Positions 32,290 through 44,491 are shown, counted from the stretch's first letter. The stretch is DNA of 64,000 nucleotides from Globodera rostochiensis (GCA_018350325.1 JAEVLN010000008.1:3429794-3493793); one strand, 5' to 3'. The notes: generated by a model not told the origin, from the sequence alone. Made by a program: numbers and translations.

Positions 32290-33426
32290 GTTTTGGTGAG
32301 GAATTCGCGGTGGACTGTGAAAAACAATAATTTAAAATTTTGGAATCATACGGTCAATGGCACAGTTAAACAATTTGTGTTTTGTTTTCAATTTTGTCTA
32401 TTTGATTTTCGTTGCTATTTCAAATCTGTTCGATAAAGTAATTAAAGAATTTTTTGTTAAGAGATTTGCAACCAAAAGCTTAAAAATATTGTAATTTTTT
32501 GAACTTTTTTAGGAATGAGAGGAGTCCTCTGAATTATGAAATTGGTTTCACGATTAGAAATTTGCCGTTGTTGTTGTTGGCACAATGCCGTCTCGAAGGC
32601 GTCCAATTCGAATGCCAATTTGTCCTCTTTTTTGACCGACTCAAACACCGAACCCGAATTTCGAACAATTTTTCAAAAACCCTCAAGATGGTGGCCGAAC
32701 GATTTGTCAGTAAAAGCCCAACTCGTTCACCTACCCCGACTCGTTCTGGCTCCCCGATTCTTTGAAAAGAAATTACAGTACCACACCATTACCTAGAAAC
32801 TAAAATAAATCAATTAACATTTTTAAGGATTGTAGATAAACGTTTAATGCTCTTAAGTTTGGGTTTCTCTTTTCGAACATTTAAAAAAGTTTTCGCGGAT
32901 CACAGTGTTGTCGAGTATTTAAGAATAGAGAATTAAACAGAAAAAGCTCTAAAATTAAAGAGTTAGGTAAGACAAATTTAATTTTGTTTTATCATAATTG
33001 ACGCCCACCTTTTTGAAACTTTTAAATAATGAGGTTTACCCCAGCGGCACATTTATATTTAAAATTCAAAATTTTAAACGATTAATTTGGGCGATTCAAA
33101 GGCGATACAAATAGAACTGCTCACTTTTAAGTAAAATATTTGTAACATTTTAAGTAAAAAAATAATTATTTGTTTTTGACTTAATTTGTTAATTAAAATT
33201 TAAAATAACGGTAATTGAGTCCGGGATTTTGTCGTTTTCTGGGTAAGTCGGGATTTTGTCCGCGCGCCGAATCGCCGATTGGCCAAAATTTACTAAACAT
33301 AATGCCAAAACAAATGCCAAATTTTACGCTTCGGAGACATTTGCCACTTTTTGTGAAAAACTCCGAGATTCGCGATCACAATCAAACAGATCAACCAACT
33401 TCCACAAATAAAGACGAAGATAAATC
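32290..33426. other. Spacer between SPRY and sphingomyelinase genes
   Basis: No gene is supported. 32560-32685 is a partial, rearranged copy of the 3' part of the neighbouring sphingomyelinase locus: it joins sequence like 33590-33617 (TGTTGTTGTTGGCACAATGC) to sequence like 33769-33830. The rest is AT-rich. Confidence 0.55.
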
Positions 33427-36400
33427 TTAATTTTGTTGATAAATCGTCGGTCCCCCATCATTTTGTGTGCCCTTTAGCGCATTTGTCATCCATTCCCACA
33501 CCTCCCGGAGCAGGCCCGGCGGCGGCGATGACGGCACTTTGGCGCCTCCTTCCTTTCCGTTGTCCCCGCCAATCAGCGGCCGCCGTTGCCATTGTTGTTG
33601 TTGGCACAATGCCGTCGCGTTGCTGTGCGCTGCGCGAATGGCACAGACGCGTTCCGCGACACAGCGCGCGTCGCATGCCGCGTCCGCCCGTCGCGCGTAG
33701 TTTCTGTGCTCACAAAAAGGAGGATTTGGCGGGAACGGTAAAAAAAACGGTGGGAATTCCGCGATAAACGCCAATTTGACCTCCTTTTCCATTGATTTCG
33801 CGAACCCGAACCCGAATTCGAACAATTTTTCAACCGTTTTTTTTTTTCGAAAAATGAATTTTGTCAACTGAATTCATTTTTAGACATTGTATTCGAACTC
33901 TACGTACTAACAGAAAACACTGAAATGACCATTCTCAAATTTTAAGTGGAAAGTTTAGAAATCGGGTTTTGAAAAATTGTTCGAATTCAAATTGAAATTG
34001 GTTAAAAACGCTAGGCCAGACCAATCATGAATGGGCAAAACGCCAAAATCCGACAAATTTGAAAAACTCCATACCGGACCCTAAATGCCCGGTCATTTGA
34101 GTAAAGTGCCACTCGCCTCTATCAGAGGAAAAGCAGCGCGTTACCCGAAACCCGAGTGCCCGAAGCGCCCAGTCATTGTTTTCGATTCAAGGATAAGCGA
34201 CCCAAAAGTTTGTTTTGCCGTGCCCGATCCCGAAACTCGACCCTACATTGTTCCCAAAACTGTTGGCTACCGATTGAATTTTTGTGCCATCTCCGGCTCC
34301 CGCTCAATGCGTTGTGCCAACGCGTTCCACGCCTCGGCACTCAGCGAGTCTAGCCCGTACTCCGTCTTGGCGGTGTACAACAGCTGCCACTCGGGCTGCT
34401 GTTGCTGGTCGTCCACAATGGCGGACAGATTCAAAAAATAGTTCTGTGGAAGAGCATTATTAGTGCAAAATAATATTTTCCTAATTTTGCCACAGGCCAA
34501 AAATCTGAGAATTTCTCGATCCACGAAACCCTGCGGGATCTTGAACAAAAATCTTCGGGATTTCTCGGGATCCCGACTGGGGATTAGGCCAATCATCCGA
34601 TTCCGAAGAATCAATTTTGCCGGTCTCTACTTGTCATATGCTTAACAATGTTGCAATTCGAAACAAATATCAAATTAGTCGTAAGTGTCGAGATTCGAGA
34701 ACAATGTGCCGTCCTCACCTCAACGTCAAGAATCCGGCCGTCATGCGGGTTGGCGACGTACACCCGGTAAGCCGGGTTCACCCCCACATAGGTGGTCACG
34801 CTGGGCGCAATGTACAGCATGGACAGCACGCGCGAGCTGGCGTTGTTCATGTCCTCGTAGAACAGACGGAACGAACTTCAAATCAAATCAAATCAAATCA
34901 AAAATTGGCGCGGTGTTGTTAAACATTTGTTTTAAAAAATTTTGATAATTACTATAATTAATTACAAATTATACTTACTCCGCGTGCGTGTGGCCAAAGA
35001 ATTGGGCGGCAATTGTGTCCGCAAAACTGAATTTTTGCAGTCGCGGTCGGGTTAAATCCACGCAAAAATTTTCTTGCATTTGGCATCAGGGCTGCGTCGA
35101 AACCTTTCAATTTCGATTTCGCTAATTTCGAGGTTTTTCTACCGATTTTCTTACGAAAATCGAAAGAGAAAATTCTTGGAAATTTTGTCGAAAGAGAAAT
35201 TGTATCGAAGAAATTTTGTATTTTTCGAGACACTTTACCACATTTTTTGTGTGCAAGGCAACTGTTATCGTTGGCTTATTGGTCTGTGTTCCCGTCACCG
35301 AAAATTCGTTGCAGGTTCAAACCCCCTCCATCTTATTGACATTTTCTTTACCCTTTACACTAATTTTGCCAAAAATCATTGGGAAAGAACCCCGGCGATA
35401 AACAATAAAGCGCGGGCAGAATAAACTTATTTTTTTAAGAAAAGCTTAGGAATTTCACAAAAATTTATATTTTTTGAATGTTAATTATTTAAAAAATTTA
35501 TCAAAATAGTTTAAAAACTTCAAAAAAATTTAGCTTCCTCATTCCTAAAAAGCTTCAAAAAGTTACCGATATTTTAAATTTTGGTTGCAAATCTCTTAAC
35601 AAATTGAGTCAAAGATTCAAAAAATTTCTCGGCGGCGCCTATCGGCACCGCCGACCCCCCCCCCCCCCGCCCAATCAGGGATGCCAAAATACCCTATTTT
35701 TGCCATATTTTTTGGAGCCGGTAGCCATATTCTACCGCAGTTGAGTTGGCATCCCCATCCCAATCGAAAAATCATCTAAAATTTAAGGGCTCCCAGATGA
35801 AAATTTTCAAATGCCTCATAAGAAATTAAAATTCCCTCGATCCAATTTAATTTAATATTATTGTTTTTTTAAATAAATTTTTGAAAATTCAAGAATACAA
35901 TGATGTCGAATTAATGAAAGGCAAAAAATTAAAAAAAAAAAAACATATTTTTGCCCCACTTTCGAAGAGTCTCTTCAGTTTCGATTTCGATTTCGATAAT
36001 TTCGAGGTTTTTCTACCGATTTCTTACGAAAATCGAAAATGAAAAAATTTCGATTTCGAAGATACTTTCGATTTCGAAAAATTTTTTCTTTCGACGCAGC
36101 CCTGTTTGGCATTAACCAATTACGCCAATTCAAAAAATCTGCCAAATTTCTCACATACGGCAACCATGAAAGAAGAGAAAAAATGCTACCGTATCCCTTT
36201 TTGGTGTCTGTGAAGCTCACCCACCGATTGACGATACGGTAGTAGTTACGAGACCAGCTCTCCAGACACTCCCTGTCCCCGGGGGGCATGTGGGCCAGAA
36301 TGTACACCGACTAAACGAGGGATCAATGCAAACATTTTGTGGATCCCAAACTGATCAGACATGATCAGGAAACAGCTTAAAAGGTTCCCAATCTGATCAG

Positions 36401-39400
36401 ACATGATCAGGAAACAGCTTAAAAGGTTCCCAATCTGATCAGACATGAACAGGAAACAGCTTAAAAGGTTCCCAATCTGATCAGACATGATCAGGAATAG
36501 CTTAAAATCTAAAACACCCTGCTCTCACTTCATTCGCTTTCTCAACCGTCCACAATTGGTCGACCAGCCATGTCAAAGAGCCGTCCGGATCAGTCTGATT
36601 GAGGTAGATAAACCTGAAGCAGAAATGTTCCTCACAAGCAGATTCAATCACTTTTTGATCAAATGCAACAATTCAAAAAATCCTGATCAACTTTGTTTTT
36701 GGTTGTTTGGTTCTTTGTCTTCTTAATTTGGACAGGGTTGCCTCGAGTTTAACCACAGAAATTTGTGGCGCCGCCAGAAATTTTAAATTTTGTTTTTTTG
36801 TTAGAGAATTTAAGTCGGTGCCGCGATAAGCGCCGTCTTGCGAAAAATTTGAAAAATGTTCACGAATATTGCCGCAAAGTTTTTCCCCCCTCACATGTTC
36901 GTCTTGTCGCAGTAGCCGTTGTTCAACGCGATCAGCCGTATCCCGGGCCATATTGGCAGCATGTAGGAGCCTCGACTGAATTTTGCCCGATTTTAAATTA
37001 TTTTTTCAACAATTAGCCCAATTATAAATTTTTTACAAATTCCGCGTTTACCAGCCTGAACGCCAATTTGGTAGTAAGTTTAAAAAAAGGTTAATTTTTG
37101 TTAAAAAGATTTTTTTTCAATAAAAATTTTTGCCACAATAAAGATCTCGTTCTGAATTATTTTTGTGCATAAATTCAAAAACTTTCGATGACGTTGGACT
37201 AAATGACAAAAATTAGCATGCCTAATGCTCAAATTTTTGGAGCATTTAAATCCGTTCCCTATTAATGAGCCCGCCCTTCTCACACTGATCACGACAAATC
37301 AGGCTATCAAATCGGTTTTGGCTTTTTTTTTGGGTTTGATTAACTAAATGGCACTGCGCTCCGCCGCCTTCGGCAACGGTGCCGCCGTCCGTTCGATGGC
37401 ACGCAGCATGGCACGGTACATCCACTGGGGCCGGAAGCGTTTCGGCACAAAATGGGGTGCGAACGCGTTCACCGGCACGCCCTCGTGGTTGCCGAGTGTC
37501 CAGAAGACGGGCACACGCGCAAAGTGCCGACGGAGAAGGGCGGTCAGCGTGTCAAGCTGTGACAAATGGCCGGCACGGGAATATGCTAAAATTTTTTTCA
37601 AGATTTAAAAAAAAATTTAATTTAAGTATAATTTATAAAATTTAAATTTTTCTGAACCTTACAAAATTAAAAATTTAATTTTTTTGACAACAGAAGCACA
37701 ATTTTGTTAACTGAAACACTAGAGCGCCCGGACTTTTTGAGGCCCAATCTCAAAGTCTCGGAAAAAATGCCGAGATTCGTTCAAGATCACTAAAAATGCC
37801 AAAAAAAATCTCGGTCCAAAAATCTCGATCGGTCCGGGCTTTGCTAAAAACTGGTGCCGAACCGACCCCAGTCTCGGTGATGCACGTAATCGCCGGAGAG
37901 GAACACAAAGTCCACCTGAAAAAGTTAAAAAAAAAGTTAACGCAACATTTTGCCTCGGGCAATTTGGCGCCCCAATAATTTTTTGATCAATTTTGGCGAC
38001 CTGTTGTTGTGTGCGTTCAATGTGTTCAAGCATATTCTGCACAGTTCGTAACTGTAAATTTGAAATTAATTTAAATTTCTTTAAAAAAAATTTAAATTTA
38101 ATTATTTAAAAATTTTTTAATTAAAATTTAATTTTTTTCTTTAATTTATATTTTTAAATTATTTAATTTAAATATCTTTAATTAAATAAAATTCCGTTTT
38201 CCATACCGGAATGTCACAATTGGCCAATGTGCCCCATTTGCCTGCAGGCTTTCGAGTTGTTGTCGAACTGGATTGACCTAAATTCAGTTTTGAACCAATT
38301 TGAATTTTGAGAGTTAAAATGTCATTTTACAAATTTAAATTAAATTCACAAAACCTTAAAGATCGGATTCTTCGTCAAAATGGTCAAAGAAAGATGTGAT
38401 CAACCAAAAAATTAAAATATTTTATTCCAGTAGTCTGAACCTGATCAGCTCATTTGGAAGGTGATCAGACTTTCGCCAAACGAATATATATTTTCAAAAA
38501 TTGGATTTCATTTGATCACTAGGGTGCCAACCCGGGTGGTGTGCCGAACTCCGGTTCAGACAGCACACCGGCTCCGCGCAGTCCGCCTCCGCGCCCGGCG
38601 TGTACTGCGAGTCGAAGTGCAAGTCGCTCAGCTGCAGAATGCGCAGCGGTCGTGCAGGCGGGAACAAATTTGTAGCGGATAACGGACGAACATTTTTTGT
38701 GTTTTTTGGCGGCAACGGCACCAGCCTTCAAAGAATGGGGGGGGCATGGCATTTAATGACTTTTTTTTTGAAAATTTTAAATTTTCATTAATGGGATTAG
38801 GTCGACTTTTTAGCACCTATATTGGTGACATATTGCAAGGGGTTTCAGATTTTTAGCACATATTTCGGCATTTTTCCAAAAATTCCTTAAGAAAAATGCA
38901 CTAAAAACCGAAGTCCTAAAAAAATCAAAATATTTTACTAAAAAATGCACCGCTAAAAAATGAGTTTGCCCCCACCCCTAAGAAATAAGGGGATCGATAA
39001 GTTTTAAATTTTTCAAAACTCGAGAAAAAATATTTTTTACAGTTGTGAGAATGAATTCAAACTAATAAAGATTGACGATTCTTGCTTTTTCGCATTGACT
39101 AAAATGTTTTTTTTGGCACATTTTGACCTTTTTAGCACAAATTTCAATAATTTTTGATCACTAAAAAGCTTATTCATTTGGTTCCAAATTTGTTTGGATC
39201 AGTCTTGAGCGTGGATCGAATTTTGGCATTTCTGGGAGGATAGATTTGCCCCCACCCGCCGATCTGATCGCTGTTTGATCACTCTCGCGGTTATGGAATT
39301 GTGAATTGTCCGACCACCAACTGACCAATTTGTGTTGAACGGATCCGCCGGCGTGCCGCAGTTGGCCACCAGAAGGGCACAGAGTTGGCCGGGACTGAGC

Positions 39401-40143
39401 GCGAGACGGCCCAACACGTACAAGAACTCGTCCCGAAACTGGTCGGTGATGCCGTTGCAAACAAACGAATCCGTGTCCGCAAAGTGACGGCACACAAAGT
39501 CGGCAACGCCCAAAATTTTGTCCGCCGTCGCATTGCGCTAAAAGTGATTAAAATCAATCAATCAATCGATTAGGCTGATCAGTGTTTTTTACAAGACTAA
39601 AAATGAGCTCGACTCATTAGGATGTCTGTAAAATTTTTGGAATTTATGCTGATCAGCAGTGATCGATCGATCACTTTTGCTGATCAGAGAGAGCATCTAC
39701 CACATTCTTAAAATCGTTTGATCACCGATTTGGTGATCCAAAGCGTCATTATGGATCTCTGATCAGCATGATCATTGTCAACATGATGATCACTAAATTC
39801 TCAAAAATAATCTGATCATTATTGACTTAATTCAACATGAATTCATTTTTGATTAGCCAGTATGGCACTGATCGCTATTATGATCGATTATTGCTGACCG
39901 GTGGGTCATTACCCCCCACATTCGCACCTCATACATAAGTCGAAGGAGTTCAACACCGCCACGACAACCATAGCATTTCCATGGGAAGGCTGCCAAAAAA
40001 TAAATAAATATTTTTTTGTCAAAAAAATGTATTTTTTTGTGACTTTTACCGTCGCAAGGGCTGAAAGGTCCAACACAAAAAGTTGTGGCCAACAGAACAA
40101 GGCCCATTTGCAGAACACTGCCATTCAGTGGCCAAATTGCCAT
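33427..40143 (-). CDS. asm: Acid sphingomyelinase (sphingomyelin phosphodiesterase), complete
   Basis: Fifteen exons, from 5' to 3': 40050-40143, 39928-39989, 39326-39537, 38532-38725, 38207-38277, 38001-38051, 37867-37915, 37355-37585, 36895-36970, 36529-36613, 36225-36310, 34979-35026, 34719-34875, 34271-34443, 33427-33703. They sum to 621 residues with all phases closing, close to the family's usual 600-640. The enzyme hydrolyses sphingomyelin to ceramide and phosphocholine in lysosomes or outside the cell. In order: a signal peptide, a saposin-B domain (CYGC, DEFLYVLGRLALS, LVANC), then the metallophosphatase domain with its zinc ligands: LSDLHFD, SGDYVHH, GNHE, AHMPP and GHTHA. The C-terminal domain has YIAPSVTTY, NPAYRVY, the LLYTAK motif and the cysteine-rich tail (DAACDARCVAERVC). 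Introns hold a hAT-like element (35087-36104) and GATC-rich repeats. The acceptor of exon 9 (GAG) is unusual and the region around it is a few residues shorter than in vertebrate enzymes. Confidence 0.95.
35087..36104. mobile_element. 1.02-kb hAT-like element in a sphingomyelinase intron
   Basis: The ends are CAGGGCTGCGTCGAAA and its inverse TTTCGACGCAGCCCTG, with a perfect 8-bp duplication TTTGGCAT (35079-35086 and 36105-36112). The subterminal parts are AATTTCGA words. It contains a tRNA-derived stretch and the GC hairpin module (35630-35653). A partial inverted relative lies at 28215-28450. Confidence 0.94.
35262..35336 (+). repeat. tRNA-derived segment inside the hAT-like element
   Basis: An A-box-like TGGCTTATTGG and a B-box GGTTCAAACCC are separated by about 45 bases. 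A sister copy lies at 28225-28300 on the minus strand. No intact cloverleaf is formed. Confidence 0.6.
36348..36504. repeat. 42-bp intronic repeat with TGATCA palindromes
   Basis: Nearly four units of 42 bp contain CTGATCAGACATGATCAGG and AAACAGCTTAAAAGGTTC. They lie between sphingomyelinase exons 10 and 11. Confidence 0.92.
39560..39900. other. GATC-dense intron segment of the sphingomyelinase gene
   Basis: The intron between exons 2 and 3 has about twenty GATC words in 340 bp, many as CTGATCAG, TGATCA or ATCGATCGAT palindromes, without a fixed period. It resembles degenerate descendants of the repeat at 36348-36504. Confidence 0.75.
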
Positions 40144-41400
40144 AGCGCCGGGGGCAATTAAATGTTGGTTGGTTGGTTGGTTTGAGCATGAAAATTGGGG
40201 AACAAAATGAGTTTTGTTGGACCGGACATTTGTTGTCCATTACGGGTTGGGTCAATAACTTAATCGTTAGCTAATCAAATCAAATAAAATTGGCACCATT
40301 CAGAAACTCTTTGTTTGTTGAACCTTTGATCAAGCGAAAGCTAACAAAAACGGCTTTTCCCAAAAAAGTTATGGCTTAAAGAGTGTGTGAAAATTTCAAT
40401 TCGCCAACTTGGTGTGCGCGCTGAATCATAACTTTCCTAAACTAAGTTGAATCCGCTTAACTTTTTCTGTTAAGCATCTACAGACTTAGTGCTTCCGAAT
40501 GGTACCAAAAATGTTTGATTTGGTTCAGAAAACAAAAAAGTTTTGATGTTTTCAAACTTGTCGGCGCCGAGTTGGACCCCCCCCCCCCCCGGACCGCGTT
40601 CAGTGGAAATGCCAAAATTACAACAACAAAAAAGCAATAGGAAAAGCCTAGCAATTTCGTGGAGAATTCTGTTTGCAAAAGCCAGCAATTGTCCGAGCTT
40701 AAATTTGTCCGGATTTTAAGAGTTAACGGAAGTTTGAAAATCTTTTTATAAATTTGACCACCAAATCAATTTTTGATTTTGAAATCAAATTGATTTTGTG
40801 GAAAATAAATTCCCAGCGACAATGGAATAATATCCCGGACACTTTTTACATGGGTCTGGAAAATTCGGGGAAAATCCCCCGGGGGTCTCCCTATAAATCC
40901 CCGGTTTTTTCGCTCAATTCAATTCAATTTTGGAGCAAATAACATTTTTTTATTGGGAAAGAATTGGGTTGCTTTTATCAAATTTTTTTTTGTTTGATCG
41001 TTTGGGTAAAAATTGCAAAAATGCGTTTCTCAGAGGCGAAGGAATTTTTGTCGCCATCAGTGCTGATAAGAAAATTTGGACAAAATAAATTTAATAAAAT
41101 GCACAATTTGAAGTGCAAAAAAATGTTTCGGGCTAAAACCGATATATTTATTGGTTTTGATCATTCATTTTGCCTCCGTGTGACTTTTAAGCCCTCGAGG
41201 GGATCACATTCTGCTGCTGCATTTGACCAACAACAAAACAATCAAATTCTTAATCAATTTTATCCCCTCGGGGGCAACTGACTCGCCAAAACAAAAAAAG
41301 AGCCCTCAGGGCTGAGGGCTGAGGGCAGAGAGCGTCGTCCCTTTTCTCTGCTGACTAAGCTGATTTGTGAGCAATGATGCTAACGAAAGCTGACGAAGTG
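40144..41400. other. Spacer upstream of the sphingomyelinase gene
   Basis: No gene is recognised. It should include the minus-strand promoter just above 40143, but no clear motif stands out. A C run lies at 40577-40592 and a GAGGGCTGAGGGC repeat near 41300-41330, just before the satellite. Confidence 0.45.
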
Positions 41401-41402
41401 GG

Positions 41403-43053
41403 TCAACTCCCTGGACAAAGGGTCCCCTTGACAAAAGGCCACTGGGCATAAGGTCCCTTGGGCAAAAGATCCCTTGGGCAAAAGATCCCTTGGGCAAAAG
41501 ATCCCTTGGACAAAAGGTCCCTGGACAAAAGATCCCTTGGACAAAAGGTCCCTGGACAAAAGGTCCCTTGGGCAAAAGATCCCTTGGGCAAAAGATCCCT
41601 TGGATAAAAGGTCCCTGGACAAAAGATCCCTTGGACAAAAGGTCCCTGGACAAAAGGTTCCTTGGACAAAAGGCCCCTGGGCATAAGGTCCCTTAGGCAA
41701 AAGATCCCTTGGACAAAAGGTCCCTTGGGCAAAAGATTCCTTGGGCAAAAGATCCCTTGGGCAAAAGATCCCTTGGACAAAAGGTCCCTGGACAAAAGAT
41801 CCCTTGGACAAAAGGTCCCTGGACAAAAGGTTCCTTGGACAAAAGGCCCCTGGGCATAAGGTCCCTTGGGCAAAAGATCCCTTAGGCAAAAGATCCCTTG
41901 GATAAAAGGTCCCTGGACAAAAGATCCCTTGGACAACAGGTCCCTGGACAAAAGGTTCCTTGGACAAAAGGCCCCTGGGCATAAGGTCCCTTAGGCAAAA
42001 GATCCCTTGGACAAAAAGGTCCCTGGACAAAAGATCCCTTGGACAAAAGGTCCCTGGACAAAAGATCCCTTGGACAAAAGGTCCCTGGACAAAAGGTTCC
42101 TTGGACAAAAGGCCCCTGGGCATAAGGTCCCTTGGACAAAAGATCCCTTGGACAAAAGGTCCTTTCAACAAAAGGCCCCCTGGACAAAAGATCCCTTGGA
42201 CAAAAGGTCCCTGGACAAAAGGTCCTTTCAACAAAAGGCCCCCTGGACAAAAGATCCCTTGGACAAAAGGTCCCTGGACAAAAGGTTCCTTGGACAAAAG
42301 GCCCCTGGGCATAAGGTCCCTTGGACAAAAGATCCCTTGGACAAAAGGTCCCTGGACAAAAGATCCCTTGGACAAAAGGTCCCTGGACAAAAGGTTCCTT
42401 GGACAAAAGGCCCCTGGGCATAAGGTCCCTTGGACAAAAGATCCCTTGGACAAAAGGTCCTTTCAACAAAAGGCCCCCTGGACAAAAGATCCCTTGGACA
42501 AAAGGTCCCTGGACAAAAGGTCCTTTCAACAAAAGGCCCCCTGGACAAAAGATCCCTTGGACAAAAGGTCCCTGGACAAAAGGTTCCTTGGACAAAAGGC
42601 CCCTGGGCATAAGGTCCCTTGGACAAAAGATCCCTTGGACAAAAGGTCCTTTCAACAAAAGGCCCCCTGGACAAAAGATCCCTTGGACAAAAGGTCCCTG
42701 GACAAAAGGTCCTTTCAACAAAAGGCCCCCTGGACAAAAGATCCCTTGGACAAAAGGTCCCTGGACAAAAGGTTCCTTGGACAAAAGGCCCCTGGGCATA
42801 AGGTCCCTTGGACAAAAGATCCCTTGGACAAAAGGTCCTTTCAACAAAAGGCCCCCTGGACAAAAGATCCCTTGGACAAAAGGTCCCTGGACAAAAGGTC
42901 CTTTCAACAAAAGGCCCCCTGGACAAAAGATCCCTTGGACAAAAGGTCCCTGGACAAAAGGTTCCTTGGACAAAAGGCCCCTGGGCATAAGGTCCCTTGG
43001 ACAAAAGATCCCTTGGACAAAAGGTCCTTTCAACAAAAGGCCCCCTGGACAAA
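41403..43053. repeat. 1.65-kb satellite of GGACAAAAGGTCCC words with 189-bp higher-order unit
   Basis: Monomers of 19-21 bp follow the pattern GGACAAAA(G)GTCCC or GGGCAAAAGATCCC. From about 42130 they are organised in a 189-bp higher-order unit repeated at 42430, 42619 and 42808 with almost no change, including a GTCCTTTCAACAAAAGGCC variant and a GGGCATAAGG variant at fixed places. Long open frames occur on both strands with no start context, splice sites or known domain, so I do not call a protein. Confidence 0.95.
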
Positions 43054-43371
43054 AGTCTCCTGTACTTTACACAGCGGCTCAAAAAACGAGATGTGTGCCA
43101 ATAAATAGAGAGTGCGAGAGAATTAAACAAATTTCCTTTCTTTCTCTAACTTTCTCTCGTTTGGCGTTCTCTCTCACCTTTTTCACCAATTAAAAAAGCA
43201 TCCCGAACTTCGATACGCTTAACTTCATTTGTATACGGCGGATCCGTCTCAAACTTTCAACATCCCTAGAAAACAAAATAAGAAATCGTTTAATGCTATA
43301 GGGTGATTTTATTATGCTCTCCATTTCTATATTTCATTGATGTAATTTAGAATTATTATTAGATTAATAAT
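43054..43371. other. Spacer upstream of unknown gene
   Basis: 43130-43190 repeats the pyrimidine tract seen inside the element at 16610-17221. Otherwise there is no feature; it probably includes the promoter of the gene at 43372. Confidence 0.45.
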
Positions 43372-44219
43372 ATGTCCGATAAAAATTTATTGCACAAGCT
43401 TCACGCCGAAAAGGGTGCTCAAAAACGGTGGGGAAAGCATGATAAAAGGCGCGCGAGTGCCATCAACGCAATCAATGCCCGATGGGCCAAGAAACGTGAG
43501 TTTTGAATTCATTTTTCTGCAAATTTCCAAAAATTTCCCGTTTTGCAGATCGAGACAACGAAGATGACGTCGCACTGCCTCCGCCCGACGCCGGTGACGA
43601 CACATCAACAGCAGCACCAGTGCCCGAGATTGTCGAGGAGCCGCCGGCAACACCAGCCCTCGAATTCAACTTCTGCCCACCACCACCGCTTCCAGCATTT
43701 TACGCCGCTGAAGAAGGAGGCACAACCGGCGGACGAGCCAATGGAATCTGAGGACGCGCTGGTGATCCTCAGCCTGCTGGGCACTCAGAAGGCCTACCGA
43801 CGACTGAAGCGCACTTTTCGGCTAATCAACCACCAGTTCGACGTACGCCATTTGCTCGCCAACATCATTTTCTTGGGCTCATGGATGAGCAGGGTGGTGA
43901 AATGAGCTTTAATAAAGCTGGACCCCCCCCCCCCTTTTTAAGGTGATGAAGCGCTGCATTCAGTTTGGAGGCGACTGGAACAGCTTTGGAAGACGATGCC
44001 GGACGTAGCCCAAATCCGACAACAGCTCGAGCATCAGTTCATCCACAACTGGCTTCTGGACAGCGGCAAACTGGAGGAGATGGAGCTGGTGAGGATTAGT
44101 GGGACGGGTTTATGGGTTTAAAATCATAATTTTAGCGGCGAATGGAGACGGAGAGCACAGCAGAGCTTGAGGAAGACAGAATGGATGACGAAGAAGACTG
44201 TTTTGCTGAGGCCGGATGA
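43372..44219 (+). pseudogene. Unrecognised gene, apparently frameshifted
   Basis: Exons are 43372-43495, 43549-43842, 43943-44088 and 44136-44219. Exon 1 (MSDKNLLHKL, QKRWGKHDKRR) is basic and continues by its splice phase into an acidic, proline-rich frame (EDDVALPPPDAGDD). That frame stops at about 43751, while the likely continuation (EDALVILSLLGTQKAYRR) is in the next frame. A second frame change is needed to enter exon 3 (EALHSVWRRLEQLW, IRQQLEHQFIHNWLL) and exon 4 (acidic tail ending CFAEAG). Each segment looks like real protein by composition, so this is either a decaying gene or two assembly errors. I do not recognise the family; helical segments in exons 2-3 are the only visible structure. 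Confidence 0.5.
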
Positions 44220-44380
44220 TCGGGTTTCATTTAGCATTTAAAATTTTTATTTCTCAACAATTTTTTATAAAAGAAATAAAAAAGGTTTGCAAATAATGTG
44301 TAAAAAAATTTATTTGCATTTAAAAAATGTTTGGTTCCTCTCAATTTACGGAAAAGTGAATAAATTCATCGAAATCCAGC

Positions 44381-44453
44381 AAAAACATGCGGGGGACTCG
44401 AACCCGTGCCCCTTTTTTGTTGAAAAGCTCACAGACCACTAAGCCAAAATTCA
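44381..44453 (-). repeat. tRNA-derived segment
   Basis: On the minus strand, TTGGCTTAGTGGTCTGTG (A-box type) is followed by GGGTTCGAGTCCC (B-box type). No acceptor stem pairs, so it is a tRNA-like repeat head, not a gene. Confidence 0.65.
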
Positions 44454-44491
44454 AATCTTTTCCGAACTAGAGCCCCAAAATTGCGGTACAC

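Noticed and set aside
32499..32796. Two overlapping short plus-strand frames
   Set aside because: They overlie a partial copy of the sphingomyelinase 3' end and have no domain or splice support.
37722..37855. Possible TAGAG-family element in a sphingomyelinase intron
   Set aside because: CGCCCGGAC and GTCCGGGC ends are visible, but no target duplication could be found.
41380..43193. Very long open frames on both strands (up to about 380 codons) rich in DKRSLGQKVPW- or CPRDLLSRGPF-type repeats
   Set aside because: They are produced by a tandem satellite whose period is a multiple of three; there is no start context, splice structure or known domain.
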